The notes: generated from the sequence alone by a model not told the origin. Positions 24,582-32,707 are shown, numbered from the stretch's first letter. The stretch is 32,707 nucleotides of DNA from Acidipila sp. (GCA_010365215.1 JAAFGT010000044.1:1-32707); one strand, 5' to 3'. Numbers and translations: made by a program.

Positions 24582-26402
24582 TCAGAGCTGTTTTTTCTCC
24601 AGCTCGGCCCACCGCGCGTAAAGTTCATCCACGGATTTCTGCGCCGCTTCCATCTCTGCGCAGATGCTGCGCAGCAGCGCGGCGTCGCTCACCACCGACG
24701 GATCCCCCAGCGCCGCCAGTTTCGCCTGCACTTCCAGCTCGGCCTCGGCGATGCTCTTCTCGATGGCGGCAAACTCGCGCGCTTCTTTGTAAGAAAGTTT
24801 TTTTCTCGCCGTGCCGGCCTGAGTTCCCTCCACCGCGCTGGCTGGCGGCGTTGCGGTTGCTCGCGCCACCTCTTCGGCTTCCCTGCTCTTCGACCCGCGC
24901 TGCCAATCCTCCCATTGCGAATAGTCCGCAAACTGCTCCGCGCCGCCTGCGCCATCGAGTCCCAGGACAATCGTCGACACGCGATCCAGCATGAAGCGAT
25001 CGTGGGTCACCAGCACCAGGGCTCCGCGATATTCCAGCAGGCTCTCTTCCAGTATTTCCAGCGTCGGAATATCCAGATCGTTGGTGGGCTCATCGAGCAG
25101 CAGCAGATCGGCCGGTTGCAGCATGAGCTGCGCGATCAGCACCCGCGCGCGTTCTCCGCCGGAGAGCCGCTTGACCGGCTGGTTCAGCTGCTCGCCCGTA
25201 AACAAAAACCGCGCCGCCCATGCGGCCACATGAATCACCCGGTCCTGATAAATCACCGAGTCGCTATCGGGCGCCAGCGCGCGGCGCAGAGTGGTGTCGG
25301 GATCAAGCTCGCGGCTCTGATCGAAGTAGACAATCCGCAAAGCATCCGCCAGGCGGATATTTCCCCGCGTCGGCTCAATGTCTCCGCGTAACAGACGTAA
25401 CAGCGTCGTCTTGCCGCTTCCGTTGGGGCCCACCAGACCCACGCGCATTCCCGCGGTCACGGTAAAGTTCAGATCTTTAAAAAGTGTGCGACCGCCGATG
25501 GTGTAGGTCACCCCGTCAAGCGCGGCAAGCTGTTTGCTCTGCCGGTGGGTCGCGGAAAAATCGATCTTCGCCGTAGCTGTGCGCGTTCTGGCATTGAGCT
25601 CCGCCAGCTCTCCGATCATGGCGTGAGCTTTGTCGATGCGCGCCTTGGCCTTGGTGGCGCGCGCCTTGGGACCGCGCCGCAGCCACTCGCGCTCGATGTG
25701 CACGCGGTTGGCCAGCGCATCCTGGCGCTTGCCCTGGGCGTGAAGATATTCCTCTTTCTTCTCCAGAAATGTGCTGTAGTTTCCTTCCACCTGCAACAGG
25801 CCGTCTTCATACACGCGGCTCAGCTCGAACACCCGGCTGGCGACATTTTCCAGAAAATAACGGTCGTGGCTCACCACCACGTACGCGAACGACGCGTTTT
25901 GCAGCAGTGTTTCCAGCCAGTCAATGCCCGCCAGGTCCAGATGGTTGGTCGGTTCGTCGAGCAGAAGAACATCCGGCTTCTGAATGAGCGCTTCCGCGAT
26001 GGCCAGACGTTTCCGCCAGCCGCCGGAAAGCGCCGCCGTGGGCGTCTCCAGATCCGTAAAGCCCGCGCGGCCCAAAGTCTGCCCCATACGCGTGGACCGC
26101 TCCGATTCCGGCACCTTGGCCAGCTCCAGTGCGCTTTCCATCACCGAACGCACCGTGGCGCCGGCGGCGAATTCTGAAATCTGCAACACGCAATTCAGCC
26201 GCGCGCGCTTGCGGATGGCCACTTCGCCCTCATCGGGCAGCACGCGGTCGTGAAGAATCTCCAGCAGCGTGGATTTGCCCGAGCCATTCGGCCCGATCAG
26301 GCCGATACGGTCGTGCTCGGAGACGGTGAAGGAAATATTCTGGAACAGGGGAGCGGTGCCGTATCTTTTTGCGAGCGCCTGGGCGCTGAGAATGGGAGGC
26401 AA
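24582..26402 (-). CDS. uup: ABC-F family ATPase, Uup-like
   Basis: 606 residues with two ABC domains: Walker A GPNGSGKST and GPNGSGKTT, signatures LSGGWRKR and LSGGERAR, and Walker B LLLDEPTNHLDLAG and LLLDEPTNDLDIPT. LSGGW and the NDLD of the second domain are typical of Uup. A C-terminal helical coiled coil (about 540-606) matches the Uup nucleic-acid-binding domain. Uup is linked to ribosome assembly and precise transposon excision in E. coli. The start is TTG at 26402, with AGGAG 14 nt upstream, a little far. The YbiT-like gene lies 125 bp downstream on the same strand. Confidence 0.93.
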   Translation of the reverse strand: MPPILSAQALAKRYGTAPLFQNISFTVSEHDRIGLIGPNGSGKSTLLEILHDRVLPDEGEVAIRKRARLNCVLQISEFAAGATVRSVMESALELAKVPESERSTRMGQTLGRAGFTDLETPTAALSGGWRKRLAIAEALIQKPDVLLLDEPTNHLDLAGIDWLETLLQNASFAYVVVSHDRYFLENVASRVFELSRVYEDGLLQVEGNYSTFLEKKEEYLHAQGKRQDALANRVHIEREWLRRGPKARATKAKARIDKAHAMIGELAELNARTRTATAKIDFSATHRQSKQLAALDGVTYTIGGRTLFKDLNFTVTAGMRVGLVGPNGSGKTTLLRLLRGDIEPTRGNIRLADALRIVYFDQSRELDPDTTLRRALAPDSDSVIYQDRVIHVAAWAARFLFTGEQLNQPVKRLSGGERARVLIAQLMLQPADLLLLDEPTNDLDIPTLEILEESLLEYRGALVLVTHDRFMLDRVSTIVLGLDGAGGAEQFADYSQWEDWQRGSKSREAEEVARATATPPASAVEGTQAGTARKKLSYKEAREFAAIEKSIAEAELEVQAKLAALGDPSVVSDAALLRSICAEMEAAQKSVDELYARWAELEKKQL

Positions 26403-26479
26403 GGATTAACGTTTTCTCCTGAATCGATTTTACTGTTGAAAAATTTGCCGTGGAAAAGTCCGCGCGCAAAACCGGCCGG

Positions 26480-26623
26480 CTAGAACCAATCGCTGCGGTA
26501 AGCAATCCACCAGCAGGCAACGCCGATGGGCACGGTGGCCGCCACCGCCCACCAGAACGGCAGCACCAGGTCGGCCACCAGTCCGATCACCGTGAAGCTG
26601 GTCCAGAAGATCTTTTTCTGCAC
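26480..26623 (-). CDS. 47-residue membrane protein of unknown function
   Basis: GTG start at 26623 and TAG at 26480-26482. The protein begins MQKKIFWTSF, has a hydrophobic core from about 11 to 42 with many Trp, and ends in AYRSDWF. The upstream in-frame TAG four codons before the GTG fixes the start, and no strong Shine-Dalgarno is seen. It is likely one or two membrane-spanning helices with a positive N-terminus (inside). Support is the coherent reading frame and residue composition only. It lies 77 bp upstream of uup on the same strand and diverges from the BaiN-type gene. Function unknown. Confidence 0.6.
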   Translation of the reverse strand: MQKKIFWTSFTVIGLVADLVLPFWWAVAATVPIGVACWWIAYRSDWF

Positions 26624-26655
26624 GCCATCATTCTAAGCTAAATTTATCGCGCCCA

Positions 26656-27819
26656 ATGATCCAAGAATTTGACGCTGTTGTTCTCGGCGCTGGAGCCGCC
26701 GGCCTGATGTGCGCCATGGAAGCCGGCCGGCGCGGGCGCCGCGTTGCCGTCCTGGAGCGCGCCGGCGTGGCGGGCAAGAAAATTCTCATCTCCGGCGGCG
26801 GCCGTTGTAATTTCACCAACCTGGATTGCCGCCCCGAGCACTTCCTCTCCGCCAACCCGCACTTCGCTAAATCCGCCCTGGCGCGCTACACGCCAGCGGA
26901 CTTTATAGCCCTGGTTGAAAAATACGGCATTCCCTATCACCAGAAAACGCTCGGCCAGCTATTCTGCGACCGCAGCGCCGTCGACATTAACGGAATGCTG
27001 GAGGCGGAGTGCCGCGCAACCGGCGTGCAGATATTCCTGAACTCCAGAATCACGGAAGTTACGCGCTCCACTGGATTTGAAGTGGTCACCGCGTCAGCCG
27101 CGTTTCGAGCTCCTGCGATCGTTATCGCCACGGGCGGGCTTTCCATCCCGAAAATGGGCGCTACTTCTTTTGGCTACGACCTGGCGCGTCAATTCGGCCT
27201 GAAAATTGTCCCCACCCGGCCCGCACTCGCTCCGATGATACTCGATGCCAACAGCCGCAAGAAATATTGCGATCTGGCAGGCGTCTCGACGGAAGTGATC
27301 GCCTCCACCGGCGGGCACTCCTTCCGGGAACAGATGCTCATCACTCACCGCGGGCTGAGCGGCCCGGCGATTCTGCAAATCTCTTCCTACTGGAGCAAGG
27401 GCCAACCGTTGCAACTGGATCTGGCCCCCGGCTTCGAGGTCACCGCATCGATTCGTGAAGCCAAAGTGAGAGATCTGGCGGCGGCTCGCACCGCTCTCCA
27501 AAGAATTTTACCTAAACGGCTGGCCGCGCGTTGGATGGAGCTGCACCCACCCGCCGCTTGGACCAATCAAGCCCTGGCCAAACTGGAATCCCAGCTCCAC
27601 GAATGGACGCTCAGCCCCGCCGGCACCGAAGGCTACGAGAAGGCCGAGGTAACGGCCGGGGGCATAGATACCGATGAACTATCCAGCAAGACGATGGAGA
27701 GCCACAAAGTGCCGGGACTCTTCTTCATTGGCGAGGTAGTGGACGTTACCGGTCACCTCGGCGGTTACAACTTTCAGTGGGCCTGGGCCTCAGGAGCCGC
27801 AGCCGGCCGTGCTCTGTAA
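26656..27819 (+). CDS. BaiN/YhiN-family FAD-dependent oxidoreductase
   Basis: 387 residues. Dinucleotide-binding motif AVVLGAGAAGLMCA (8-21), the family signatures ISGGGRCNFTN (about 45-55), HRGLSGPAILQIS, KAEVTAGGIDTDEL and the C-terminal GEVVDVTGHLGGYNFQWAWASG that closes the FAD site. Relatives in gut clostridia (BaiN) reduce bile-acid intermediates; the substrate here is unknown. The ATG at 26656 starts the Rossmann fold six residues later. It diverges from the small membrane-protein gene with 32 bp between, so their promoters must overlap the coding ends. Confidence 0.92.
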   Translation: MIQEFDAVVLGAGAAGLMCAMEAGRRGRRVAVLERAGVAGKKILISGGGRCNFTNLDCRPEHFLSANPHFAKSALARYTPADFIALVEKYGIPYHQKTLGQLFCDRSAVDINGMLEAECRATGVQIFLNSRITEVTRSTGFEVVTASAAFRAPAIVIATGGLSIPKMGATSFGYDLARQFGLKIVPTRPALAPMILDANSRKKYCDLAGVSTEVIASTGGHSFREQMLITHRGLSGPAILQISSYWSKGQPLQLDLAPGFEVTASIREAKVRDLAAARTALQRILPKRLAARWMELHPPAAWTNQALAKLESQLHEWTLSPAGTEGYEKAEVTAGGIDTDELSSKTMESHKVPGLFFIGEVVDVTGHLGGYNFQWAWASGAAAGRAL

Positions 27820-27843
27820 AACCATGGGGCTTGGTAAAACCAT
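27816..27843 (+). repeat. 10-bp direct repeat before the S55 operon
   Basis: GTAAAACCAT at 27816-27825 and again at 27834-27843, 18 bp apart. The second copy abuts the ECF-type -35 at 27846, so it might be an operator, though the first copy overlaps the stop codon of the flavoprotein gene. Too short to judge. Confidence 0.4.
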
Positions 27844-27845
27844 CG

Positions 27846-27874
27846 GGAACTTTTATCCGCAAAATGGCATCTAT
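27846..27874 (+). promoter_or_regulatory. Predicted ECF-sigma promoter of the S55/beta-propeller operon
   Basis: GGAAC at 27846-27850, 17 bp, then CATCTAT at 27868-27874. This matches the spacing and boxes at 22066-22094. Transcription would start near 27880, leaving a leader of about 130 nt to the ATG at 28009, in which I see no clear reading frame. Confidence 0.6.
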
Positions 27875-28008
27875 GGTTAGTAGCAACTCGTATTCACGAA
27901 GAGTTTGCCGGCCAATATCTACAGCGGCCACAACGGTTGCGCTTTGAGCAGCACCGGGCGGTGCTGCGATTGCGTCAGAAACACGCCAAAGGTATTATTA
28001 GGTATTCT

Positions 28009-29805
28009 ATGAAAATCATCCCTCGCATTTTTCTGATCGCAATCATCGTCACCATGAGCGGCGCCGTGCTTTCTGCAGGCGACCTCGATAACATCATGCC
28101 GCTGAGCCAGGTAAAACCTGGAATGAAAGGCGTCTCCTACACCATCTTCTCCGGCGACACGGTCGAGAAAATGGACTTGGAAGTCATCGGCATTCTTCCC
28201 AATCTGATGGGCCCCAAGCAGGACATCATCCTGGTGCGGCTGAGCGGCGAGAAGCCGGAATATACCGGCGTCGTCGCGGGGATGAGCGGCAGCCCGGTCT
28301 ACATCGACGGCAAGCTGGTCGGCGCGCTCTCACTCAAATTTGGCATCTTCACCAAGGAACCCATCGCCGGCGTCACCCCGATCGCCTCCATGCTCGAGGC
28401 TGACGTTCCCGCTTCCTCCAGCGCCGGCACCAGCACAGCCACGGTCTGGCCGCTACGGAGCCCCTCGGCGGCGGGCCAGCAATATCCGCTGCCAGACGGT
28501 TTTTCGCAGCGCACCGGCCTCGGCGCTGGCGCCTACCTCCAGCCCATTGAAACGCCGCTGGTGTTTTCCGGGTTCCGCCGTGAAGCCCTGGACCGCTTCG
28601 CCGGCGAATTGACGGCTTACGGCATGGTAGCCACGCAAGGCGGCACCGCCGCACCGCAGGCCGACGATGGCCAGCTGAAGGCTGGGCAAATGGTCGGCAT
28701 GGTTCTGGTCTCTGGCGACCTCTCGCTCAACGCCGGCTGTTCGGTCACCGCCGTCGATCACGATCGCGTTTTCGTTTGCGGCCATCCGCTGTTTGGGTTT
28801 GGCCCGGTGGCCTTGCCTATGTCGCGCGGGCGGGTGCTCACCACTCTTGTTTCCACGCTGGCCTCGACGAAAATGATGAATGCCGGCGGCATCATCGGCT
28901 CCATCACGCAGGACCGCCTCACCGCCGTGGTGGGTCACCTGGGACCCGCGCCACCCATGATTCCCATCGAGCTTTCGCTGGTGACTCCGGCGGGAGAGAA
29001 GAAGCTGCACTTCGAGGTGATCAATAATCCGCGCCTTACCCCGCTGCTCGTGGCGGTTTCTGCCTTCAATGGCCTGGTCGCCAACACGGCCTACAGCGAA
29101 GGCACCACTTTCGAGGTTACCGGCAGCATCGACGTCGCGGGACATTCACCCGTCCTTCTCGAAAACATGTTCGCCCCCACGGACCTCGGTGTCCCCGACG
29201 GCATTTTTGTCGCGCTCAACGTGCAGAGCGTATTCGGGCGCATCTATTCCAATCCTTACGAGCCGGCGCAGATCAAGCGGGTGACGCTGCGCGTGGCCAG
29301 CATCCCCGAGCGCCGCCTGGGAGCCATCGAGGGCGCGTGGAGCGACAAGAGCGAAGCCAGCCCGGGCGAACAAGTGGGCATCAAGGTGCTCGTCCGGCCG
29401 TACCGCGGCGCGCCATTCCTGACCGAACTGCCCGTCACCATTCCGGCCAGCGCTCACGGGCCGCTGCGCGTCTTGATCAGCGACGCCGACACGCTCAATC
29501 GCATGGGCCATTCCTTCGGCCTCGGTCCGCAGTCGCGACTGGCCGGGCTCGAGCAGCTCATCACCCTGCTCAATCGCGAGCGGCGCAACAATCGCCTGTA
29601 TGTCACGCTGCTGCAGCCCACTCCCACGCTGCTCGTCGAGGAAAAGGAGCTTCCCAATTCTCCCGTGTCGCAGCTCAGCGTCCTGGACCAGCAGCGCGCG
29701 CCGGGCAGCTCTTTTCTTCTGCGCGAATCGGTGGCGGGCGAGTGGTCCCAGGCAATGAATCAGGTCATCACCGGCCAGCAGATGCTGACCATCACCATCA
29801 AATAG
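28009..29805 (+). CDS. Secreted SpoIVB-type (S55) domain protein
   Basis: 598 residues. An N-terminal signal peptide (KIIPRIFLIAIIVTMSGAVLS, cleavage about 23) is followed by GMKGVSYTIFSGD, the serine-peptidase-like GMSGSPVYIDGKLVGAL (Ser93 or Ser95) and PIAGVTPIASMLE. A later FVCGHPLFGFGP (His259) could supply the catalytic His. In SpoIVB the His comes before the Ser, so the order looks reversed here. The C-terminal half (about 300-598) is unidentified beta-rich sequence. The ATG at 28009 has only AGG upstream. It would act outside the inner membrane; substrate unknown. The next gene follows 31 bp later. Confidence 0.8.
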   Translation: MKIIPRIFLIAIIVTMSGAVLSAGDLDNIMPLSQVKPGMKGVSYTIFSGDTVEKMDLEVIGILPNLMGPKQDIILVRLSGEKPEYTGVVAGMSGSPVYIDGKLVGALSLKFGIFTKEPIAGVTPIASMLEADVPASSSAGTSTATVWPLRSPSAAGQQYPLPDGFSQRTGLGAGAYLQPIETPLVFSGFRREALDRFAGELTAYGMVATQGGTAAPQADDGQLKAGQMVGMVLVSGDLSLNAGCSVTAVDHDRVFVCGHPLFGFGPVALPMSRGRVLTTLVSTLASTKMMNAGGIIGSITQDRLTAVVGHLGPAPPMIPIELSLVTPAGEKKLHFEVINNPRLTPLLVAVSAFNGLVANTAYSEGTTFEVTGSIDVAGHSPVLLENMFAPTDLGVPDGIFVALNVQSVFGRIYSNPYEPAQIKRVTLRVASIPERRLGAIEGAWSDKSEASPGEQVGIKVLVRPYRGAPFLTELPVTIPASAHGPLRVLISDADTLNRMGHSFGLGPQSRLAGLEQLITLLNRERRNNRLYVTLLQPTPTLLVEEKELPNSPVSQLSVLDQQRAPGSSFLLRESVAGEWSQAMNQVITGQQMLTITIK

Positions 29806-29836
29806 CAATTTTCAAATAACATTTTACGGAGACTCG

Positions 29837-32116
29837 ATGCCTTCCCATTGGCGAAGCTGCCTGGCGCTGACCACAGCGGCGTTTTGCCTGATTCTTCCAG
29901 CGGCTGCGGAGCACACGCGCTTCTGGCGCCAGACCACCTTCGAGGAATTTGAGAAAGGCACGGCTAAAGGGGTGGCGCTGCGCAGCGACGGCCGGCTGGT
30001 GCTGGCCCCTCGCTTCGCGCCGCTCGCCGACCCCAACACCGCCTACCTGTGGGCGCTGCGCGTGGATTCCAAAGGCCGTCTCTATGCCGCCGGCGGCTCG
30101 AATGCCCGCGTCGTGCGCATCGATGAAAAAGGCGCAACCACTTCCGTCTTCGACTCCGCGGAACTCAGCGCCCAGGCCATCGCCTTCGACGCGCACGACA
30201 ATCTATACGTGGCCACTTCGCCGGACGGAAAGGTCTATCGCATCGACGCGCAGGGGCAGCGCAGCGTCTTCTTCGGACCTAAAACAAAATACATTTGGGA
30301 TCTGGCCTTCTCCCCTTCGGGAATCCTCTACGTGGCCACCGGCGATAAAGGCGAAGTCTTCGCCGTCACGCCCGACGGCCAGGGCCGCCTCTTGTATAAG
30401 AGCGAAGAGACCCACGTTCGCTCCCTGGCCATCGATCGCGAAGGACGGCTGCTGGCCGGCACCGAGCCCAGCGGCCTGGTGCTTCGCCTGGACACCAGAA
30501 ACTCCGCCGTCGACGGTTCCGCTTCCGGCGCCAAACTCGCCGAGCTGTCGCCCTTCGTGCTTTACGAAACCGCAAAAAAGGAAATCACCGCCATGCTCGT
30601 CGACAAGGCCGGCAATCTTTACGTAGCCGCGGTGGGAGAAAAAACTCCGGCCGCAGTGGTGGCGTCGCCGCAGCCCCTGCCGGTAGTGAGCGCGACGCTT
30701 GGCCAGCCCGGCGTCGCGGCCATGCCCATGCAGCAACCCAATTTCATGTCCATCCCGGCCATCGGCGGCGGCAGCGAGATTTACAAAATTACTCCCGATG
30801 GCGCTCCCGAGCGTCTTTGGAGCTCCCGCGAGGACCTGGTTTTCAGCCTGGCGCTCTCGCCCGAGGAAAAGCTGCTGGTGGGCACCGGAAGCCGCGGCAT
30901 CGTCTACCAACTCGAAGGCCACGGCCTCTATTCGAGTCTGGCCAAAACCTCGGCGGGTCAAGTCACCGGTCTTGCCGCGGGCCGCGACGGCCGCGTCTTC
31001 GTGGGCACCGCCAATCCCGGAAAAATCTTTTCGCTCGGACCGGGCCCCGAGCCCGAAGGCGTGTTTGAATCTCAGGTCTACGACGCGCGTACTTTTTCAC
31101 AGTGGGGCCGCCTGGGTTGGTGGGGCCACAGTGCTTCGGCTTCCAGCCCGGTCGCCTTCTACCTGCGCAGCGGCAACACCTCCAATCCCGAAAAAAACTG
31201 GTCTCCGTGGGCGGGGCCCTACCGCGACCCGCGCGGCGAAAAAGTTTCGCTCCCTCCCGCTCGTTTCGTGCAGTGGAAGGCGGTATTCAAGGGTAGCGCG
31301 CCCGGCACCAGCATCGACTGGGTCAGCGTGGCCTATCTGCCCCAAAATGTCGCTCCGGTGATCGAAACGATCATCGTGCAGAGCCCTGGCATTCGCGCGC
31401 AGGGTGTGTCTGCCGTGGTGCCGGGAAGCCAACCCTCCGCACCGGTACAGTTACGTATGCCGCCTGCTCCCGCGCAACCCGGTGTGCTTTCCTTTCCGCA
31501 GCCGGCGCCGGCTCCGCCCGGCCGCTTCGATCCGCCGCCGCAGGGCTTCGTGCAGCGCGGCTATCAATCCGTGGTGTGGAGCGCCCGCGACGATAATGAC
31601 GACGATCTGCTCTTCACGCTCTACTACCGCGGAGAGGGTGAGAAAAACTGGAAACTCCTGAAAGACAAAGTGGAGACCAGGTTTTATTCCTGGGACACCA
31701 CCGCTATGCCCGACGGCGCCTACCTCCTCAAAATCGTCGCGTCGGATTCGCCCTCGAATCCGCCCGATGAGGCGCTCAGCGCCGAGCGGGAGAGCGACCG
31801 CTTCGAAGTGGCCAACACGCCGCCGGTAATCGTGAATCTTCGCGCCGAGGAGGGATCGCCCGACGTCCACATCCGCCTCGAAGCGCGCAGCGCCGCCGCG
31901 CTCATCGCCCGCGCCGAATCGAGCGTCGACGGACGCGACTGGCAAATCGTTTTCCCCGCCGGCCGCCTCTCCGATGCCGCGCGCGAATCTTACGACTTCA
32001 CCCTGCCGGCGCTGCCCCCGGGCGAGCACACCGTCGCCGTCCGCATCTACGACGACTTCGAAAACGCCGCCACGGCAAAAGTCACTTTCACTACGCCGCT
32101 ACGGCGAAAGCAGTAA
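29837..32116 (+). CDS. Secreted NHL/SMP-type beta-propeller protein
   Basis: 759 residues. Signal peptide at 1-24 (LALTTAAFCLILPAAAEHT). Residues about 60-440 hold repeated blades of the type LYAAGGSNARVVRIDEKG, LYVATSPDGKVYRIDAQG, LYVATGDKGEVFAVTPDG, as in NHL/SMP-30-like propellers. Residues about 560-590 are Pro-rich. The C-terminus (about 600-750) has two fibronectin-III/PKD-like beta-sandwich segments (DDNDDDLLFTLYYRGE and TPPVIVNLRAEEGSPDV). GGAG lies 7 nt before the ATG. It shares an operon and probably an extracytoplasmic role with the S55 protein 31 bp upstream. No catalytic motif is seen. Confidence 0.83.
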   Translation: MPSHWRSCLALTTAAFCLILPAAAEHTRFWRQTTFEEFEKGTAKGVALRSDGRLVLAPRFAPLADPNTAYLWALRVDSKGRLYAAGGSNARVVRIDEKGATTSVFDSAELSAQAIAFDAHDNLYVATSPDGKVYRIDAQGQRSVFFGPKTKYIWDLAFSPSGILYVATGDKGEVFAVTPDGQGRLLYKSEETHVRSLAIDREGRLLAGTEPSGLVLRLDTRNSAVDGSASGAKLAELSPFVLYETAKKEITAMLVDKAGNLYVAAVGEKTPAAVVASPQPLPVVSATLGQPGVAAMPMQQPNFMSIPAIGGGSEIYKITPDGAPERLWSSREDLVFSLALSPEEKLLVGTGSRGIVYQLEGHGLYSSLAKTSAGQVTGLAAGRDGRVFVGTANPGKIFSLGPGPEPEGVFESQVYDARTFSQWGRLGWWGHSASASSPVAFYLRSGNTSNPEKNWSPWAGPYRDPRGEKVSLPPARFVQWKAVFKGSAPGTSIDWVSVAYLPQNVAPVIETIIVQSPGIRAQGVSAVVPGSQPSAPVQLRMPPAPAQPGVLSFPQPAPAPPGRFDPPPQGFVQRGYQSVVWSARDDNDDDLLFTLYYRGEGEKNWKLLKDKVETRFYSWDTTAMPDGAYLLKIVASDSPSNPPDEALSAERESDRFEVANTPPVIVNLRAEEGSPDVHIRLEARSAAALIARAESSVDGRDWQIVFPAGRLSDAARESYDFTLPALPPGEHTVAVRIYDDFENAATAKVTFTTPLRRKQ

Positions 32117-32126
32117 CCCTGGTAAC

Positions 32127-32197
32127 GCCGGCTTCCAGCCGGATGGTTGCCGTAAAAATGCCGCCGTAAAAATCAACAGAGCCGGCTGGAAGCCGGC
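32127..32197. repeat. REP-like inverted repeat pair, possible terminator
   Basis: GCCGGCTTCCAGCCGG at 32127-32142 and GCCGGCTGGAAGCCGGC at 32181-32197, in opposite orientation and each able to form its own hairpin. Between them GCCGTAAAAAT occurs twice (32149-32159 and 32163-32173). Similar GC-rich elements are scattered in many bacterial genomes. It follows the beta-propeller stop, so the hairpins may end its transcript; no strong T run follows. Confidence 0.65.
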
Positions 32198-32232
32198 GCT
32201 ACAATAGAAACTGCTACGACCACCTTTCTCCC

Positions 32233-32707
32233 ATGACCACGGCCCCCACTCTGGACGACATCCGCGAGGCGCACCGCCGCATATCCGCGCACATCCACAA
32301 CACTCCGCTGCTTCGCTGCGAAGCGCTCGACGCCATGGCCGGCGCTCGCCTGTTCTTCAAATGTGAAAACCTCCAGAAGACCGGCTCGTTCAAAGCGCGC
32401 GGCGCCACCAACGCCGTGCTCCAGCTCGGCGATGCCGAAGCCGCTCGCGGAGTGGTCACCGTTTCCTCCGGCAATCACGCCGCGGCCATTGCACGCGCCG
32501 CGCGCGCCCGCGGCATTCCGGCGTTCATCGTCATGCCCTCCAACGCGCCGGCCACCAAGTGCCGCGCCGTCGAAGGTTATGGCGGGAAAATAACTTTTTG
32601 CGAGCCCAACATGCAGGCGCGGGAAACGGTGGCGAAGAAACTGCTGGAGGAAACTGGCGGGGCGCTGATCCATCCCTACGACAACCCGCGCGTCATTGCC
32701 GGCCAGG
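32233..32707 (+). CDS. Threonine/serine dehydratase, N-terminal part (cut by window end)
   Basis: PLP-dependent fold-type II enzyme that deaminates threonine to 2-oxobutyrate (or serine to pyruvate). 158 residues are visible. The PLP lysine is Lys54 in KTGSFKARGA, and the phosphate-loop SSGNHAAAIA follows at about 78-87, as in the threonine ammonia-lyase/racemase group. Whether it has a C-terminal ACT domain (biosynthetic IlvA) or lacks it (catabolic) cannot be seen. Start ATG at 32233; the Shine-Dalgarno is poor. It follows the REP-like repeat, so it probably has its own promoter. Confidence 0.92.
   Translation, partial: MTTAPTLDDIREAHRRISAHIHNTPLLRCEALDAMAGARLFFKCENLQKTGSFKARGATNAVLQLGDAEAARGVVTVSSGNHAAAIARAARARGIPAFIVMPSNAPATKCRAVEGYGGKITFCEPNMQARETVAKKLLEETGGALIHPYDNPRVIAGQ

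Overview
The window looks like a chromosomal segment of a GC-rich Gram-negative-type bacterium, most likely an Acidobacteriota member. This is an inference from gene content and arrangement: squalene-hopene cyclase with HpnA and HpnG, LpxD and an LpxL-type acyltransferase, an ECF sigma factor followed by DUF5668/DUF4097-type envelope proteins, and an S55-type secreted protein paired with a secreted beta-propeller. I see no phage, integrase, transposase, CRISPR array, rRNA or tRNA. Coding density is high, and TTG and GTG starts are frequent.

Layout. Positions 1-8604 are all on the minus strand. In transcription order they hold an LpxL-type acyltransferase, lpxD, a P-loop (MobB-like) protein, then shc, hpnA, hpnG and two zinc alcohol dehydrogenases. 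This is a lipid A plus hopanoid (outer membrane lipid) block. The P-loop gene is split by an in-frame TGA inside CTT TGA C, the same heptamer used by the RF2 (prfB) +1 frameshift, and the +1 frame continues as sensible protein for 61 more residues. The shc operon appears to have its own sigma70-like promoter and a leader of about 180 nt that can fold into mutually exclusive helices. Positions 8730-12469 hold an ArnT-like glycosyltransferase, a membrane-anchored alpha/beta-hydrolase-fold protein that has lost its catalytic residues, and a GNAT acetyltransferase with a perfect TATAAT box. On the minus strand, 14093-12517 carries an LPG-synthase/flippase-like membrane protein coupled to nrdR.

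Positions 14197-17940 are an envelope-stress-like operon: ECF sigma factor, zinc-finger anti-sigma factor, zinc-ribbon membrane protein, and two DUF5668-type proteins, one fused to a DUF4097 beta-solenoid. A GGAAC-N17 promoter-like site lies upstream of the sigma gene. Closely similar sites lie upstream of a beta-carbonic anhydrase (22200) and of the secreted S55/beta-propeller pair (28009), which suggests a local sigma regulon. The rest holds aroA (minus strand), a GT2 glycosyltransferase with two SAM methyltransferases, two ABC-F ATPases (YbiT-like and Uup-like), a 47-codon membrane protein, a BaiN/YhiN-family flavoprotein and, cut by the window end, a threonine dehydratase. A REP-like inverted repeat lies at 32127-32197.

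No obviously novel multi-gene system is evident. The best leads are the RF2-like frameshift site, the structured shc leader, the three shared sigma-type promoters, and the catalytically dead hydrolase.
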